This document shows, piece after piece, positions 8,792 through 17,178 of a stretch of DNA of 64,000 bases. Within the stretch, counting starts at the first letter, position 1, and each line of letters starts with the position of its first letter. Origin of the DNA: Deltaproteobacteria bacterium (GTDB lineage Bacteria; Desulfobacterota; Desulfovibrionia; Desulfovibrionales; Desulfovibrionaceae). The notes beneath the pieces were generated by a model. It searched no databases, was not told where the DNA came from, and worked only from the letters and a program-made list of their open reading frames with translations. The stretch spans positions 53,219-117,218 of the forward strand of contig JAITWK010000037.1 in assembly GCA_031285295.1 (NCBI GenBank), written 5' to 3'. A program made the translations under genes and the position numbers.

Positions 8792-9514
8792 ATGCAATTA
8801 ACAACTGTTCCCGGGATGCAATCTGAAATTTTTGCTCCCGTTACTCCGCCGCCGGTCTGGACTCCGGTTACAAAGCCGCTGAACAAAAGCATGGTCGGCT
8901 TTGCTACCGCCGGTGGCATTCACCTGAAAAAACAGGTTCCGTTCAACGCGGCTGGCGACTTCACCATTCGTGAAATCCCCAGCAACACCAAGACCGAAGA
9001 CATGATGGTTACGCACGGCGGTTACGATAACTCCGACGTGAACAAAGACATCAACTCCATGCTCCCCATCGACCGCCTGAACGAACTCGCCAAGGCTGGC
9101 GTGATCGGCAGCGTGGCTCCGACCCTGGTCGGCTTCATGGGCGGCGGCGGCAACGTTGAGAAATTCCGCAACGAAACCGGCCCCTCCATTGCCAACATCT
9201 TCAAAAAAGAGGGCACCGACATCTGTGTCCTCACCGCTGGCTGAGGCACCTGCCACCGCTCTGCCGTGATTGTGCAGAGAGCCATTGAAGAAGCCGGTAT
9301 CCCGACCATCGTTATCGCCGCCCTGCCTCCGGTTGTGAAGCAGCAAGGTTCCCCTCGTTACGTTTCGCCGCGCGTGCCTATGGGCGCCAACGCCGGTGCT
9401 CCGCACGACAAGGACATGCAGACCAACATCCTCAAGGATACGCTCAACGCCCTGATGGATTTTGACCATTTTGGCCAGAGCAAGGTTCTGCCTTACGAAT
9501 ACAAGCACGCCTAA
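8792..9514 (+). CDS. prdB: D-proline reductase subunit PrdB, selenoprotein (UGA at 9242-9244 = Sec)
   Basis: This is the selenocysteine subunit of D-proline reductase, whose selenol attacks D-proline bound to the PrdA pyruvoyl group. An in-frame TGA at codon 151 (9242-9244) interrupts the frame, but the protein continues in the same frame as a family match. The flanking residues VLTAG-U-GTCHRS are the U-x2-C signature of PrdB. The full product is 240 residues. GGAGG lies 8 bases before the ATG at 8792. A hairpin sits just 3' of the UGA and a terminator follows the stop. An annotation that ends at the TGA would wrongly give a 150-residue truncated protein. No selA, selB, selD or tRNA-Sec gene lies in this window. 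Confidence 0.95.
9242..9279 (+). promoter_or_regulatory. Bacterial SECIS hairpin of prdB
   Basis: The UGA is at 9242-9244. A 6-bp perfect stem, CTCTGC (9259-9264) with GCAGAG (9274-9279), closes a 9-base loop containing G residues. It begins 14 bases after the UGA. This spacing fits the SelB-binding SECIS of bacterial selenoprotein mRNAs. The fold is read by eye, not computed. Confidence 0.7.
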
Positions 9515-9527
9515 TTAAGGCGATTCG

Positions 9528-9570
9528 GGGGGCGTGATTCGGATCGCCCGCATCACGCCCCCTTGCTTTT
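9528..9570 (+). terminator. Intrinsic terminator after prdB
   Basis: A perfect 11-bp stem, GGGGGCGTGAT (9528-9538) with ATCACGCCCCC (9552-9562), is followed by TTGCTTTT. It would end or attenuate the prdC-prdA-prdB transcript before the less codon-biased PrdE-PrdD gene. Confidence 0.75.
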
Positions 9571-9634
9571 ACATCGTTAGTGCTGATATAGCGCATAGAA
9601 CGCTTGAATATAAACTCAATTACTCGGAGAACCC

Positions 9635-10897
9635 ATGGGCTGCGGACCATCGACCAAAGAAACCACTCTGCATCACTTTCGCGAACCGCTGGTTGATCTG
9701 CTCTCTCAGGACAAAGAGATCGATTTTTTGGGCGTGGTTGTAGCCGGAACTTCGGACGACCAGGAGCATAAAGTCTTTGTGGCCCGCCGCATAGGCGCAC
9801 TGCTGGAAGCCATGCGCGTTGATGGGGCCATTGTTTCCATCGACAGTTGGGGTAACTGCCACATTGACTTTGCCACGGTTATCGAATCGATCGGCGAGCG
9901 CAACATTCCGCTGGTCGGTGTAAGCTTTGTCGGTACGCAGGCTGCGTTTGTGGTGACGAACTCTTTTATGAATTCCATCGTCGACCTCAACAAAACTGCG
10001 GCTGGCGAAGAAAACTGCGTCATGGGCGACAATACGGCTGTGCAGCTGGACGCCATAAAAGCGGTCAGCATTCTCAAAAATAAAATCAAAAAGAAATTTC
10101 CTGAAAAAAGCTGGCGCGCTGAAAGCGAAAAGCAAATGCGCCGCCTGATCATGCGTACTTACAATGTGGATCGAGTTGAAGCTTCGGACAATACCCGCTT
10201 TGACGGCAAGGTGCTTTCCCTGAACACCAACGACCTGGTAAGCAAATGCATGGCAAAGCTTAAAACTGACTTTCCGCAAGTGAAAAATGTCACGTTGCGG
10301 GTGCTTGGCCCTAAAGATCGTAACGTTTTTATCAACTCGGTACTCGATTTCTCGCCCATTGCCGCCAAAGCGGCCGGACGGGCGGGCGAAGGCATTACCC
10401 ATGTGCTGAATGGCGTGCGGGTAATGCTTACTGCGGTTGAGGAAAAAGGCTTTCAACCGGCCAACATCGGCTCTTCGGAAGGCATTCTTGGCGAAAGAGT
10501 GCGCTTCGGGCGCATTGGTGCGCCAGCCGAGAGCGATTACCTCATTAACGTGGACGTAACCCTGGCCGAAGGCGAAGGACGTACCCGTGAAGGCATTATG
10601 GCAGCGCATCAGGCCGCAGACCTGATTGTGCATGAATTGCGCAGCGACGTGCGCGGGCTGACCAAATCCCAGGCTGCCGAAAGCCGGGAACTTTGGGATG
10701 TAGCCCGCCCCGGTGCCTGCAAAATTGCCCTGGTCAAGCTGGTTTCCGGCCTGGGCTGTCTTTATGACACCAGCCTGTTCCCCAATGAACCGGCTGGCTA
10801 TATCGGGAGCAAGTCCGTCATGGACCGTTCCAATAATGTGCAGGTAGTGATTACCCCGAACGAATACCGCGACGGGGTTGTTCACTCCCTTACATAA
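9635..10897 (+). CDS. PrdE-PrdD fusion protein (PrdA paralogue, circularly permuted)
   Basis: A single 420-residue frame carries both proline-reductase-associated modules. Residues 1 to about 165 are PrdE-like and match the small chain of PrdA: M1-GCGPSTKE aligns with C407-CIGPASKE, and both continue into HxFREPxVxLL. Residues about 175-420 are PrdD-like and match the large PrdA core, ending at NEYRDGVVHSLT, which aligns with PrdA 396-407 (NEVRDGGIHALC). In Clostridia PrdD and PrdE are separate proteins. A clear GGAG precedes the ATG. Codon use is much less biased than in prdA/prdB, so expression is probably lower. An imperfect hairpin (10900-10922) follows the stop. The role is unknown; maturation or regulation is inferred. 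Confidence 0.88.
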   Translation: MGCGPSTKETTLHHFREPLVDLLSQDKEIDFLGVVVAGTSDDQEHKVFVARRIGALLEAMRVDGAIVSIDSWGNCHIDFATVIESIGERNIPLVGVSFVGTQAAFVVTNSFMNSIVDLNKTAAGEENCVMGDNTAVQLDAIKAVSILKNKIKKKFPEKSWRAESEKQMRRLIMRTYNVDRVEASDNTRFDGKVLSLNTNDLVSKCMAKLKTDFPQVKNVTLRVLGPKDRNVFINSVLDFSPIAAKAAGRAGEGITHVLNGVRVMLTAVEEKGFQPANIGSSEGILGERVRFGRIGAPAESDYLINVDVTLAEGEGRTREGIMAAHQAADLIVHELRSDVRGLTKSQAAESRELWDVARPGACKIALVKLVSGLGCLYDTSLFPNEPAGYIGSKSVMDRSNNVQVVITPNEYRDGVVHSLT

Positions 10898-10975
10898 AAA
10901 GCGCTTCGCCACACGAGGCGCTCGTTGGCGTAGTTTTTATAATTGTTTGCAACCTATTAAATCAACGAGGGAATT

Positions 10976-11869
10976 ATGTTTGAAGGACTGTCCACCATCG
11001 CAGTTGTAATTCTGGCCATTCTGGCCCTTATGGCTGTTGCCGTCCTGGTCTATATGCTCAAGGACATCGCGGCCCACAAAGACGAACTGGAACCCAAGAC
11101 CAACTGGATCATCTCCGGCTGCATCGGCTGGTTCACCAACTTCATCGATACCCTGGGCATCGGCAGCTTCGCTCCGACCACCGCCCTGCTCAAGGCTTTC
11201 AAGCAGACCGATGACCGCCTCATCCCCGGCATCCTGAACGTCGGCTGCTGCCTCCCGGTTATCACCGAAGCCCTCATTTTCATCCAGAAAGTTGAAGTGG
11301 AACCGATCACCCTGTTCGGTATGCTCTTCGCCTCTGCCGTGGGTGCCTGGATCGGCGCCGGTATCGTCTCCAGCTTCGACGCCCAGAAAGTGCGCCTGGT
11401 CATGGGTATCGCCCTCTTGGTCACCGCCTTCCTGATGCTCGCCGGTATCTTCGAATGGATGCCCGTGGGCGGCGACGCCATCGGCCTCACCGGCGTGAAA
11501 CTGGTTGCCGCCATCGCCATCAACTTTGTTCTGGGTGCCATGATGACCGCCGGTATCGGTCTTTACGCCCCCTGTATGGCTCTGGTGTACCTGATGGGCA
11601 TGAGCCCGATCGTGGCCTTCCCGATCATGATGGGTTCCTGCGCCATGCTGATGCCGGTTGCTTCTTTCCGTTTCATCAAGGAAAAGGCTTACAACCGTAA
11701 GGCTTCTCTCGCCATCACCATCGGCGGCGTCATCGGCGTGTTCATCGCCGCTTACATGGTTACCTCCCTCGACATGACCGTGCTGCGCTGGCTGGTTATC
11801 GGCGTGGTTATCTACACCGCGCTCGTTATGCTGCGCGCCTACGCCAAGGGCAACGCCGCCAAGGCCTAG
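10976..11869 (+). CDS. TSUP (TauE/SafE) family membrane permease in the prd cluster
   Basis: This 297-residue polytopic inner-membrane protein has about eight hydrophobic segments. It contains the two related half-repeats of the TSUP family, GCIGWFTNFIDTLGIGSF in the first half and FVLGAMMTAGIGLYAPCM in the second. Characterised family members move sulfite, sulfoacetate or related organic anions. It lies between the PrdE-PrdD gene and prdF, with GAGGGA before the ATG. Its codons are as strongly biased as those of prdA, which is unusual for a transporter and argues for a central role. Possible cargo is proline, 5-aminovalerate or a sulfur anion; the sequence does not decide. Confidence 0.85.
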   Translation: MFEGLSTIAVVILAILALMAVAVLVYMLKDIAAHKDELEPKTNWIISGCIGWFTNFIDTLGIGSFAPTTALLKAFKQTDDRLIPGILNVGCCLPVITEALIFIQKVEVEPITLFGMLFASAVGAWIGAGIVSSFDAQKVRLVMGIALLVTAFLMLAGIFEWMPVGGDAIGLTGVKLVAAIAINFVLGAMMTAGIGLYAPCMALVYLMGMSPIVAFPIMMGSCAMLMPVASFRFIKEKAYNRKASLAITIGGVIGVFIAAYMVTSLDMTVLRWLVIGVVIYTALVMLRAYAKGNAAKA

Positions 11870-11889
11870 TCCAAAAACTACTGATTCAA

Positions 11890-11926
11890 TTTTACCCCGG
11901 AGGGCAACCCGCCCTCCGGGGTAAAA
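11890..11926. terminator. Strong hairpin after the TSUP gene
   Basis: TTTTACCCCGGAGGGC (11890-11905) pairs with GCCCTCCGGGGTAAAA (11911-11926) across a 5-base loop, giving a 16-bp stem. The T run is in the 5' arm and the A run in the 3' arm, so there is no canonical 3' U tract. It may act as a terminator or as an mRNA 3'-end stabiliser. Confidence 0.5.
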
Positions 11927-12019
11927 AAAAGTCGAACAAGTGCTTTTTTTCTCAAATGCCTATAAGGCTGACTGAAATCATCTCGTTTTCAGTAATCTTT
12001 AAACTTGGAGCTTGTGAGC

Positions 12020-13033
12020 ATGAAGTTCAGCAAATTCATTCAAGCCATCGACAGCCACACCGTGGGTGAAGCCACCCGCGTTACCGTGGCCGGTCTGCCC
12101 TTTGCCAAGGGCAACAGTGTTATGGAACAGAAAGAGTGGTACAAGGCCAATTGCGACTGGATCCGTAAGGTCCAGGTGCTTGAGCCGCGCGGCCACGCCG
12201 ATATGTTCGGCGCTTTCCTGGTAAAGCCCAATCACCCCGATGCCGAATTCGGCATGATCTTCACCGATAGCGGAGGTTATCTTAACATGTGCGGCCATGG
12301 CACCATCGGCGTTTCTACCACCCTGGTGGAAATGGGCTATGTGAAGATGCAGGAACCTTACACCGACCTGGTGTTGGAAGCTCCGGCCGGTATCATCCGC
12401 TCCCGCGTGAAAGTTGAAAACGGCCGCGTGGTTTCCGTCAGCTTCAAGAACGTTCCCGCCTTCGTCTACAAGGAAAACTGCGAAATCGACCTGCCCGGCG
12501 TTGGCAAAGTCAAGTTCGACATTTCCTTCGGTGGCAGCTTCTTCGCCATCGTGCATGCCTCGCAGCTCAAGACCACTCTGAAGCCGGAAAGCCTGGCCAC
12601 TCTGGTGCCCCAGTGCATGAAGATGATGGAAATCATCAACAAGGAAATCAAGGTTCAGCACCCGACGCTGCCCATTTCCACCGTTGACCTGGTTGAAGTC
12701 TATGACAAGCCGGAAAGCGCCGACGCCGATGCCAAGAACATCGTTATCTTCGGCGAAGGCAACGTGGACCGCTCGCCCTGCGGCACCGGCACCAGCGCCA
12801 AGATGGCTCTGCTGCACAAGCGCGGCGAACTCGAACTGAACAAGGACTTCGTGTACGAAAGCATCCTGAACACCAAGTTCACCGGCCGCCTGCTTGAAAA
12901 GACCAAAGTCGGCGAATTTGACGCCGTGATCCCGCAGATCACCGGCTCCGCCTACATCACCGGCTTCAACACCTTCGTTATCGACGACAACGATCCGCTC
13001 AAGGGCGGCTTCCTGCTCGGTCACGATATGTAA
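12020..13033 (+). CDS. prdF: Proline racemase (PrdF)
   Basis: This cofactor-independent racemase converts L-proline to D-proline, the substrate of proline reductase. The ATG at 12020 has GGAG 9 bases upstream; an in-frame TTG at 12005 is upstream of that site and is rejected. The product is 337 residues, the family norm. Both catalytic thiols are present: C91 in LNMCGHGTIG and C254 in RSPCGTGTSA. This excludes the Thr-bearing 3-hydroxyproline dehydratases of the same fold. 4-Hydroxyproline epimerase shares the Cys pair and cannot be excluded by sequence alone, but the prd context favours proline. Codon bias is strong. A terminator follows the stop. Confidence 0.92.
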   Translation: MKFSKFIQAIDSHTVGEATRVTVAGLPFAKGNSVMEQKEWYKANCDWIRKVQVLEPRGHADMFGAFLVKPNHPDAEFGMIFTDSGGYLNMCGHGTIGVSTTLVEMGYVKMQEPYTDLVLEAPAGIIRSRVKVENGRVVSVSFKNVPAFVYKENCEIDLPGVGKVKFDISFGGSFFAIVHASQLKTTLKPESLATLVPQCMKMMEIINKEIKVQHPTLPISTVDLVEVYDKPESADADAKNIVIFGEGNVDRSPCGTGTSAKMALLHKRGELELNKDFVYESILNTKFTGRLLEKTKVGEFDAVIPQITGSAYITGFNTFVIDDNDPLKGGFLLGHDM

Positions 13034-13063
13034 TTTTCAGGCTTTGGCCTGGGAATAGATTTT

Positions 13064-13098
13064 GCCCCGCTCGGTTTACGCCGAGCGGGGCTGTTTAT
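13064..13098 (+). terminator. Terminator after prdF
   Basis: A perfect 11-bp stem, GCCCCGCTCGG (13064-13074) with CCGAGCGGGGC (13081-13091), has a 6-base loop and is followed by TGTTTATT. It separates prdF from the convergent rhomboid gene. Confidence 0.75.
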
Positions 13099-13108
13099 TG
13101 CTGCTGTG

Positions 13109-14203
13109 TTAATTTGTAAATGCCAGATACCAGCTCAGAACCGGCAGGCCAACAGCCCAAAAAAGCAGGACCAGCTGTTTGCTTAAATCCGGCCTGCCCC
13201 GCATCGGCGGAAGCAGATTGCAAAGCGGCCAGACCAGCGCCAATCCGCCAAAAAAGCCCAGCACATGGGCGCTAAAATCAATGCCCGGTTCGCCGCTGCC
13301 CCCCAAAAACGCCAGAAAAGCCACCCCGGCGGCCAAACTGGCGAATAACGGCCTGGTGTCAGGTTTGCTCCAGGATTGTCTCCTGAACCTGTCTCTGGCC
13401 GCCACCGCACACAAAGCGCCCAAAGCGGCAAATACCGCGCTTGAAAAGCCCAAGCTGGTTACTGTCGGCCCCTGAAACAGGATATTGAACATATTTCCCA
13501 AAGCACCGCCCCAGATTGCCAGAAAGAAACCCGCCCCCAGTCCGAGGCGGCGGCAAAGCGGCAGCAAAAAAAGCGCACCAAAGAGACAGTTGCCCAAAAC
13601 ATGCGCGGCATCGCCATGCAGGGTCAAGGCGGTAAAAACGCGCCACCACTCGCCGGAAGCAAGCGCATGGGCCTTAAGCCCGCCCAGCTTCACCCAGATT
13701 GCCGCGTCAGCGGGCAGAAAATACAAATGCCACCCAATGGCAGCCGAATGACGCAAGGCATCCCAGAATAAAAGCAGGCAAAGCAGCGCCATAACGCCGA
13801 GCCAGTTATCCCGCCCTTCCGGCAAAGGAACACGGATATCGCGCTCGCTCTCAAACGCGGTTATCTCGGCTGCGGCGATAGCTTGCAAGAGCGGCGGGAC
13901 AAAAATACGCCCGGTTTTGGGCAGGTGGACAAAAGGGATTTTTTTGGCTTCCAGAACCAGCAGGCGCAGGCGGTCACGCTGCGCAAACTCATTATTATCC
14001 AGCAAGTCATTCAGGGGAAGCCAGTACGGAGGGAATGCGGGGGAGGTAATTTTGGTGATTCGGCACGTTGAGGAGTACGCCGCGCCCAACGCATTGCGGC
14101 GGCTGGCGCGAAAAGTGCGCCCGCTACGCCAGTGGTCACTGTCGCGCCATGTACTGCTGGCGCGACGAAGGTGGCGCGCTATGCCTGCTCTTTTTCCGAA
14201 CAA
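13109..14203 (-). CDS. Rhomboid family intramembrane serine protease
   Basis: This polytopic membrane protein has a rhomboid core. LTLHGDAAHVLGNCLFGALF is the conserved HxxxN-type transmembrane segment 2, GFSSAVFAALGAL holds the GxS nucleophile, and a later HVLGFFGGLAL supplies the catalytic His, together a Ser/His dyad. Hydrophobic segments fill residues about 130-364. The N-terminal about 120 residues are soluble and not recognised. The longest frame (364 aa) starts inside the 3' end of the fxsA gene; its first 35 or so residues are Arg-rich and may be untranslated, so the true start could be downstream. The substrate is unknown. Confidence 0.82.
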   Translation of the reverse strand: MFGKRAGIARHLRRASSTWRDSDHWRSGRTFRASRRNALGAAYSSTCRITKITSPAFPPYWLPLNDLLDNNEFAQRDRLRLLVLEAKKIPFVHLPKTGRIFVPPLLQAIAAAEITAFESERDIRVPLPEGRDNWLGVMALLCLLLFWDALRHSAAIGWHLYFLPADAAIWVKLGGLKAHALASGEWWRVFTALTLHGDAAHVLGNCLFGALFLLPLCRRLGLGAGFFLAIWGGALGNMFNILFQGPTVTSLGFSSAVFAALGALCAVAARDRFRRQSWSKPDTRPLFASLAAGVAFLAFLGGSGEPGIDFSAHVLGFFGGLALVWPLCNLLPPMRGRPDLSKQLVLLFWAVGLPVLSWYLAFTN

Positions 14204-14832
14204 ATTTTTTCCGGCTGACGCATTTCTTCGGTTACATCACGAAATTCGCCCTCAATAACCGTATCTTCATCTTTTGTAGCTCTGGTTCGGTTACCGGCGC
14301 TGGTTCCGCTTGCTCCAAAGCCACTGGTTCCGCCCGCTCCTTTGGCTCCAAAGCCGCCAGCCCCGAAACCGTCAGTCCGGCCTTCGCCGGTCGCGCCGTC
14401 CGTTCCAAAACCGTTGGTTCCGAAGCCCCCCGCCCCGTACCGACGCCCAAAAGTAAAGGACTGCATCCGGTTCACGCGCGAAGCCAAGCGGGTCAGCAAT
14501 AAATGACCGGCCAGCCCGATCAGCAACACACGAACCGGTGGCAAAAGCAGCAACAAGGCCAGCGCATCGGAAATAAAACCGGGAAAAATGAACAGCAGGC
14601 CGGAAAGCAGATTGAAAATGACGCCCAAAGCGCCCCGCGAACCGGAATTCGGCCCATAGGCGGTAAACTTGCCGCCACTGAGTTTGCCCTGACGGTTGAG
14701 CAGATAGCCGCCGACCATAAAACCCAGAAAGAGCAGGCCGAGCACGCTCAAAAAGCCTATAGCCCCGGACACCGCCGACATAACGCCCAGCTCGGCCAGG
14801 AAAAACAGAAGCAGAACAAGAAAAAAGGGCAT
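14179..14832 (-). CDS. fxsA: FxsA family membrane protein with Gly-rich tail repeats
   Basis: This is a small inner-membrane protein of the FxsA family (217 aa). In E. coli FxsA affects exclusion of phage T7 by F plasmids; its normal function is unclear. The FxsA domain covers residues about 1-130 with four hydrophobic segments (GAIGFLSVLGLLFLGFMVGG; LLSGLLFIFPGFISDALALL). The tail, residues about 140-195, is a run of GFGT/GFGA-type glycine-phenylalanine repeats, unusual for the family. It ends in a charged segment that overlaps the start of the long rhomboid frame by 25 bases. Confidence 0.85.
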   Translation of the reverse strand: MPFFLVLLLFFLAELGVMSAVSGAIGFLSVLGLLFLGFMVGGYLLNRQGKLSGGKFTAYGPNSGSRGALGVIFNLLSGLLFIFPGFISDALALLLLLPPVRVLLIGLAGHLLLTRLASRVNRMQSFTFGRRYGAGGFGTNGFGTDGATGEGRTDGFGAGGFGAKGAGGTSGFGASGTSAGNRTRATKDEDTVIEGEFRDVTEEMRQPEKICSEKEQA

Positions 14833-14856
14833 TGTCAGTATAATCCTCAGGAACTG

Positions 14857-14890
14857 TTTTTCCGGGGAGGCTTCAGCCTCCCCGGAAAAA
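14857..14890. terminator. Hairpin at the 3' end of eno
   Basis: TTTTTCCGGGGAGGC (14857-14871) pairs perfectly with GCCTCCCCGGAAAAA (14876-14890) across a 4-base loop. Like the hairpin at 11890, its T run is in the 5' arm on either strand. It lies between eno and fxsA and could act for either. Confidence 0.5.
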
Positions 14891-14897
14891 CAACTTC

Positions 14898-16250
<1,353 letters not shown>

Positions 16251-16280
16251 CTATTTCAGTTCATTTGTACAGAAATAAAA

Positions 16281-17063
16281 TTATTTATGGCGCTCTGCCT
16301 GGATAAGCCGCAAGCCTTCCAGCAACAAATCGGCACGCACGGCGTCAAAACAGCCAGTCACCCTGGACAGCGGCAACGCAAAACCGCCAGTGCCAAGCAC
16401 AAAACAGGGGGCCTTCATTTGGCGGGACAGACGCAGGCAAAGGCCTTCGGTCATGGCCGCAAAACCAAAAACAAAACCGTGACTGATGCTGGTGCTGGTG
16501 GAACGGCCCGGGTAAGGCCCGTCGCCCTCCACCTCCAGACTCACCACCGGCAGCTTGGCCGTGCGGCTGGACAGCGCGGAAGCAGCCGAGAGCACGCCGG
16601 GACAGATCAGGCCACCCAGATAAGCATTTTCCTGCACACAGTCAAAAGTTGTAGCCGTACCATAATCCACACAGATAATCGAGGCCGGTTCAGGAAACAG
16701 CCTGCGTGCGGCAAACGCGCCTACCAGACGATCCGCTCCCACCTGCGATGGCTCGGCGTAGCGGTTTTCCAGCGGGATTGGGATATCTTCCGGAACAAAA
16801 AGCAGCTCCAGACCGAGATAATCGGCGCAAGCCCGGCGCAACAGCGGGTTCAGGTTGGGTACCACCGAAGAGGCCAGAGCGGCTGTAAGCTCACGCGGCG
16901 CGACTTTGGCCTGGGTCAACAGAGCGGCGAGATTAAGGCCCAGTGAATCGGCTGTCTCGTCCCGGCTGGAGGGCAGGCTGAACGAGCGCAGCAATCCATC
17001 AGCATTGGCCAGGCCAATCTTGATGTTGGTGTTGCCTATATCCAAAAGCAGCATTTTGCTCAT
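16281..17063 (-). CDS. coaX: Type III pantothenate kinase
   Basis: This is the first step of coenzyme A synthesis, phosphorylating pantothenate. From the ATG at 17063 the product is 260 residues, the usual CoaX length, starting MSKMLLLDIGNTNIKIG, the ASKHA phosphate-1 motif. An in-frame ATG 16 codons further upstream gives a non-family extension and is rejected. Other motifs are GADRLVGAFAA, the phosphate-2-like CVDYGTATTFD, GGLICPG and the C-terminal LGTGGFA. It is type III, not related to CoaA. It lies between eno and the M23 peptidase, all on the minus strand. Confidence 0.93.
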   Translation of the reverse strand: MSKMLLLDIGNTNIKIGLANADGLLRSFSLPSSRDETADSLGLNLAALLTQAKVAPRELTAALASSVVPNLNPLLRRACADYLGLELLFVPEDIPIPLENRYAEPSQVGADRLVGAFAARRLFPEPASIICVDYGTATTFDCVQENAYLGGLICPGVLSAASALSSRTAKLPVVSLEVEGDGPYPGRSTSTSISHGFVFGFAAMTEGLCLRLSRQMKAPCFVLGTGGFALPLSRVTGCFDAVRADLLLEGLRLIQAERHK

Positions 17064-17116
17064 ATTTGCGTTCCCTATCAACTCTTTGCCCGCTTCCGGC
17101 AGAAAAAACAAGGATT

Positions 17117-17154
17117 AAAAGGGCGGCCACCAAAGAGTGCTTTGGTGACCGCCC
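17117..17154 (-). terminator. Terminator after the M23 peptidase gene
   Basis: GGGCGGCCACCAAAG (17121-17135) pairs with CTTTGGTGACCGCCC (17140-17154), with one mismatch. On the minus strand it is followed by TTTTAATCC, giving a canonical U tract. It lies 25 bases past the peptidase stop. Confidence 0.75.
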
Positions 17155-17178
17155 CCGACAGTACTATATAAACAAACT

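Noticed and set aside
8792..9514. prdB as a pseudogene with a premature stop
   Set aside because: The TGA sits exactly in the U-GTCHRS signature, the frame continues with family sequence and a SECIS-like hairpin follows, so read-through as selenocysteine is the better reading.
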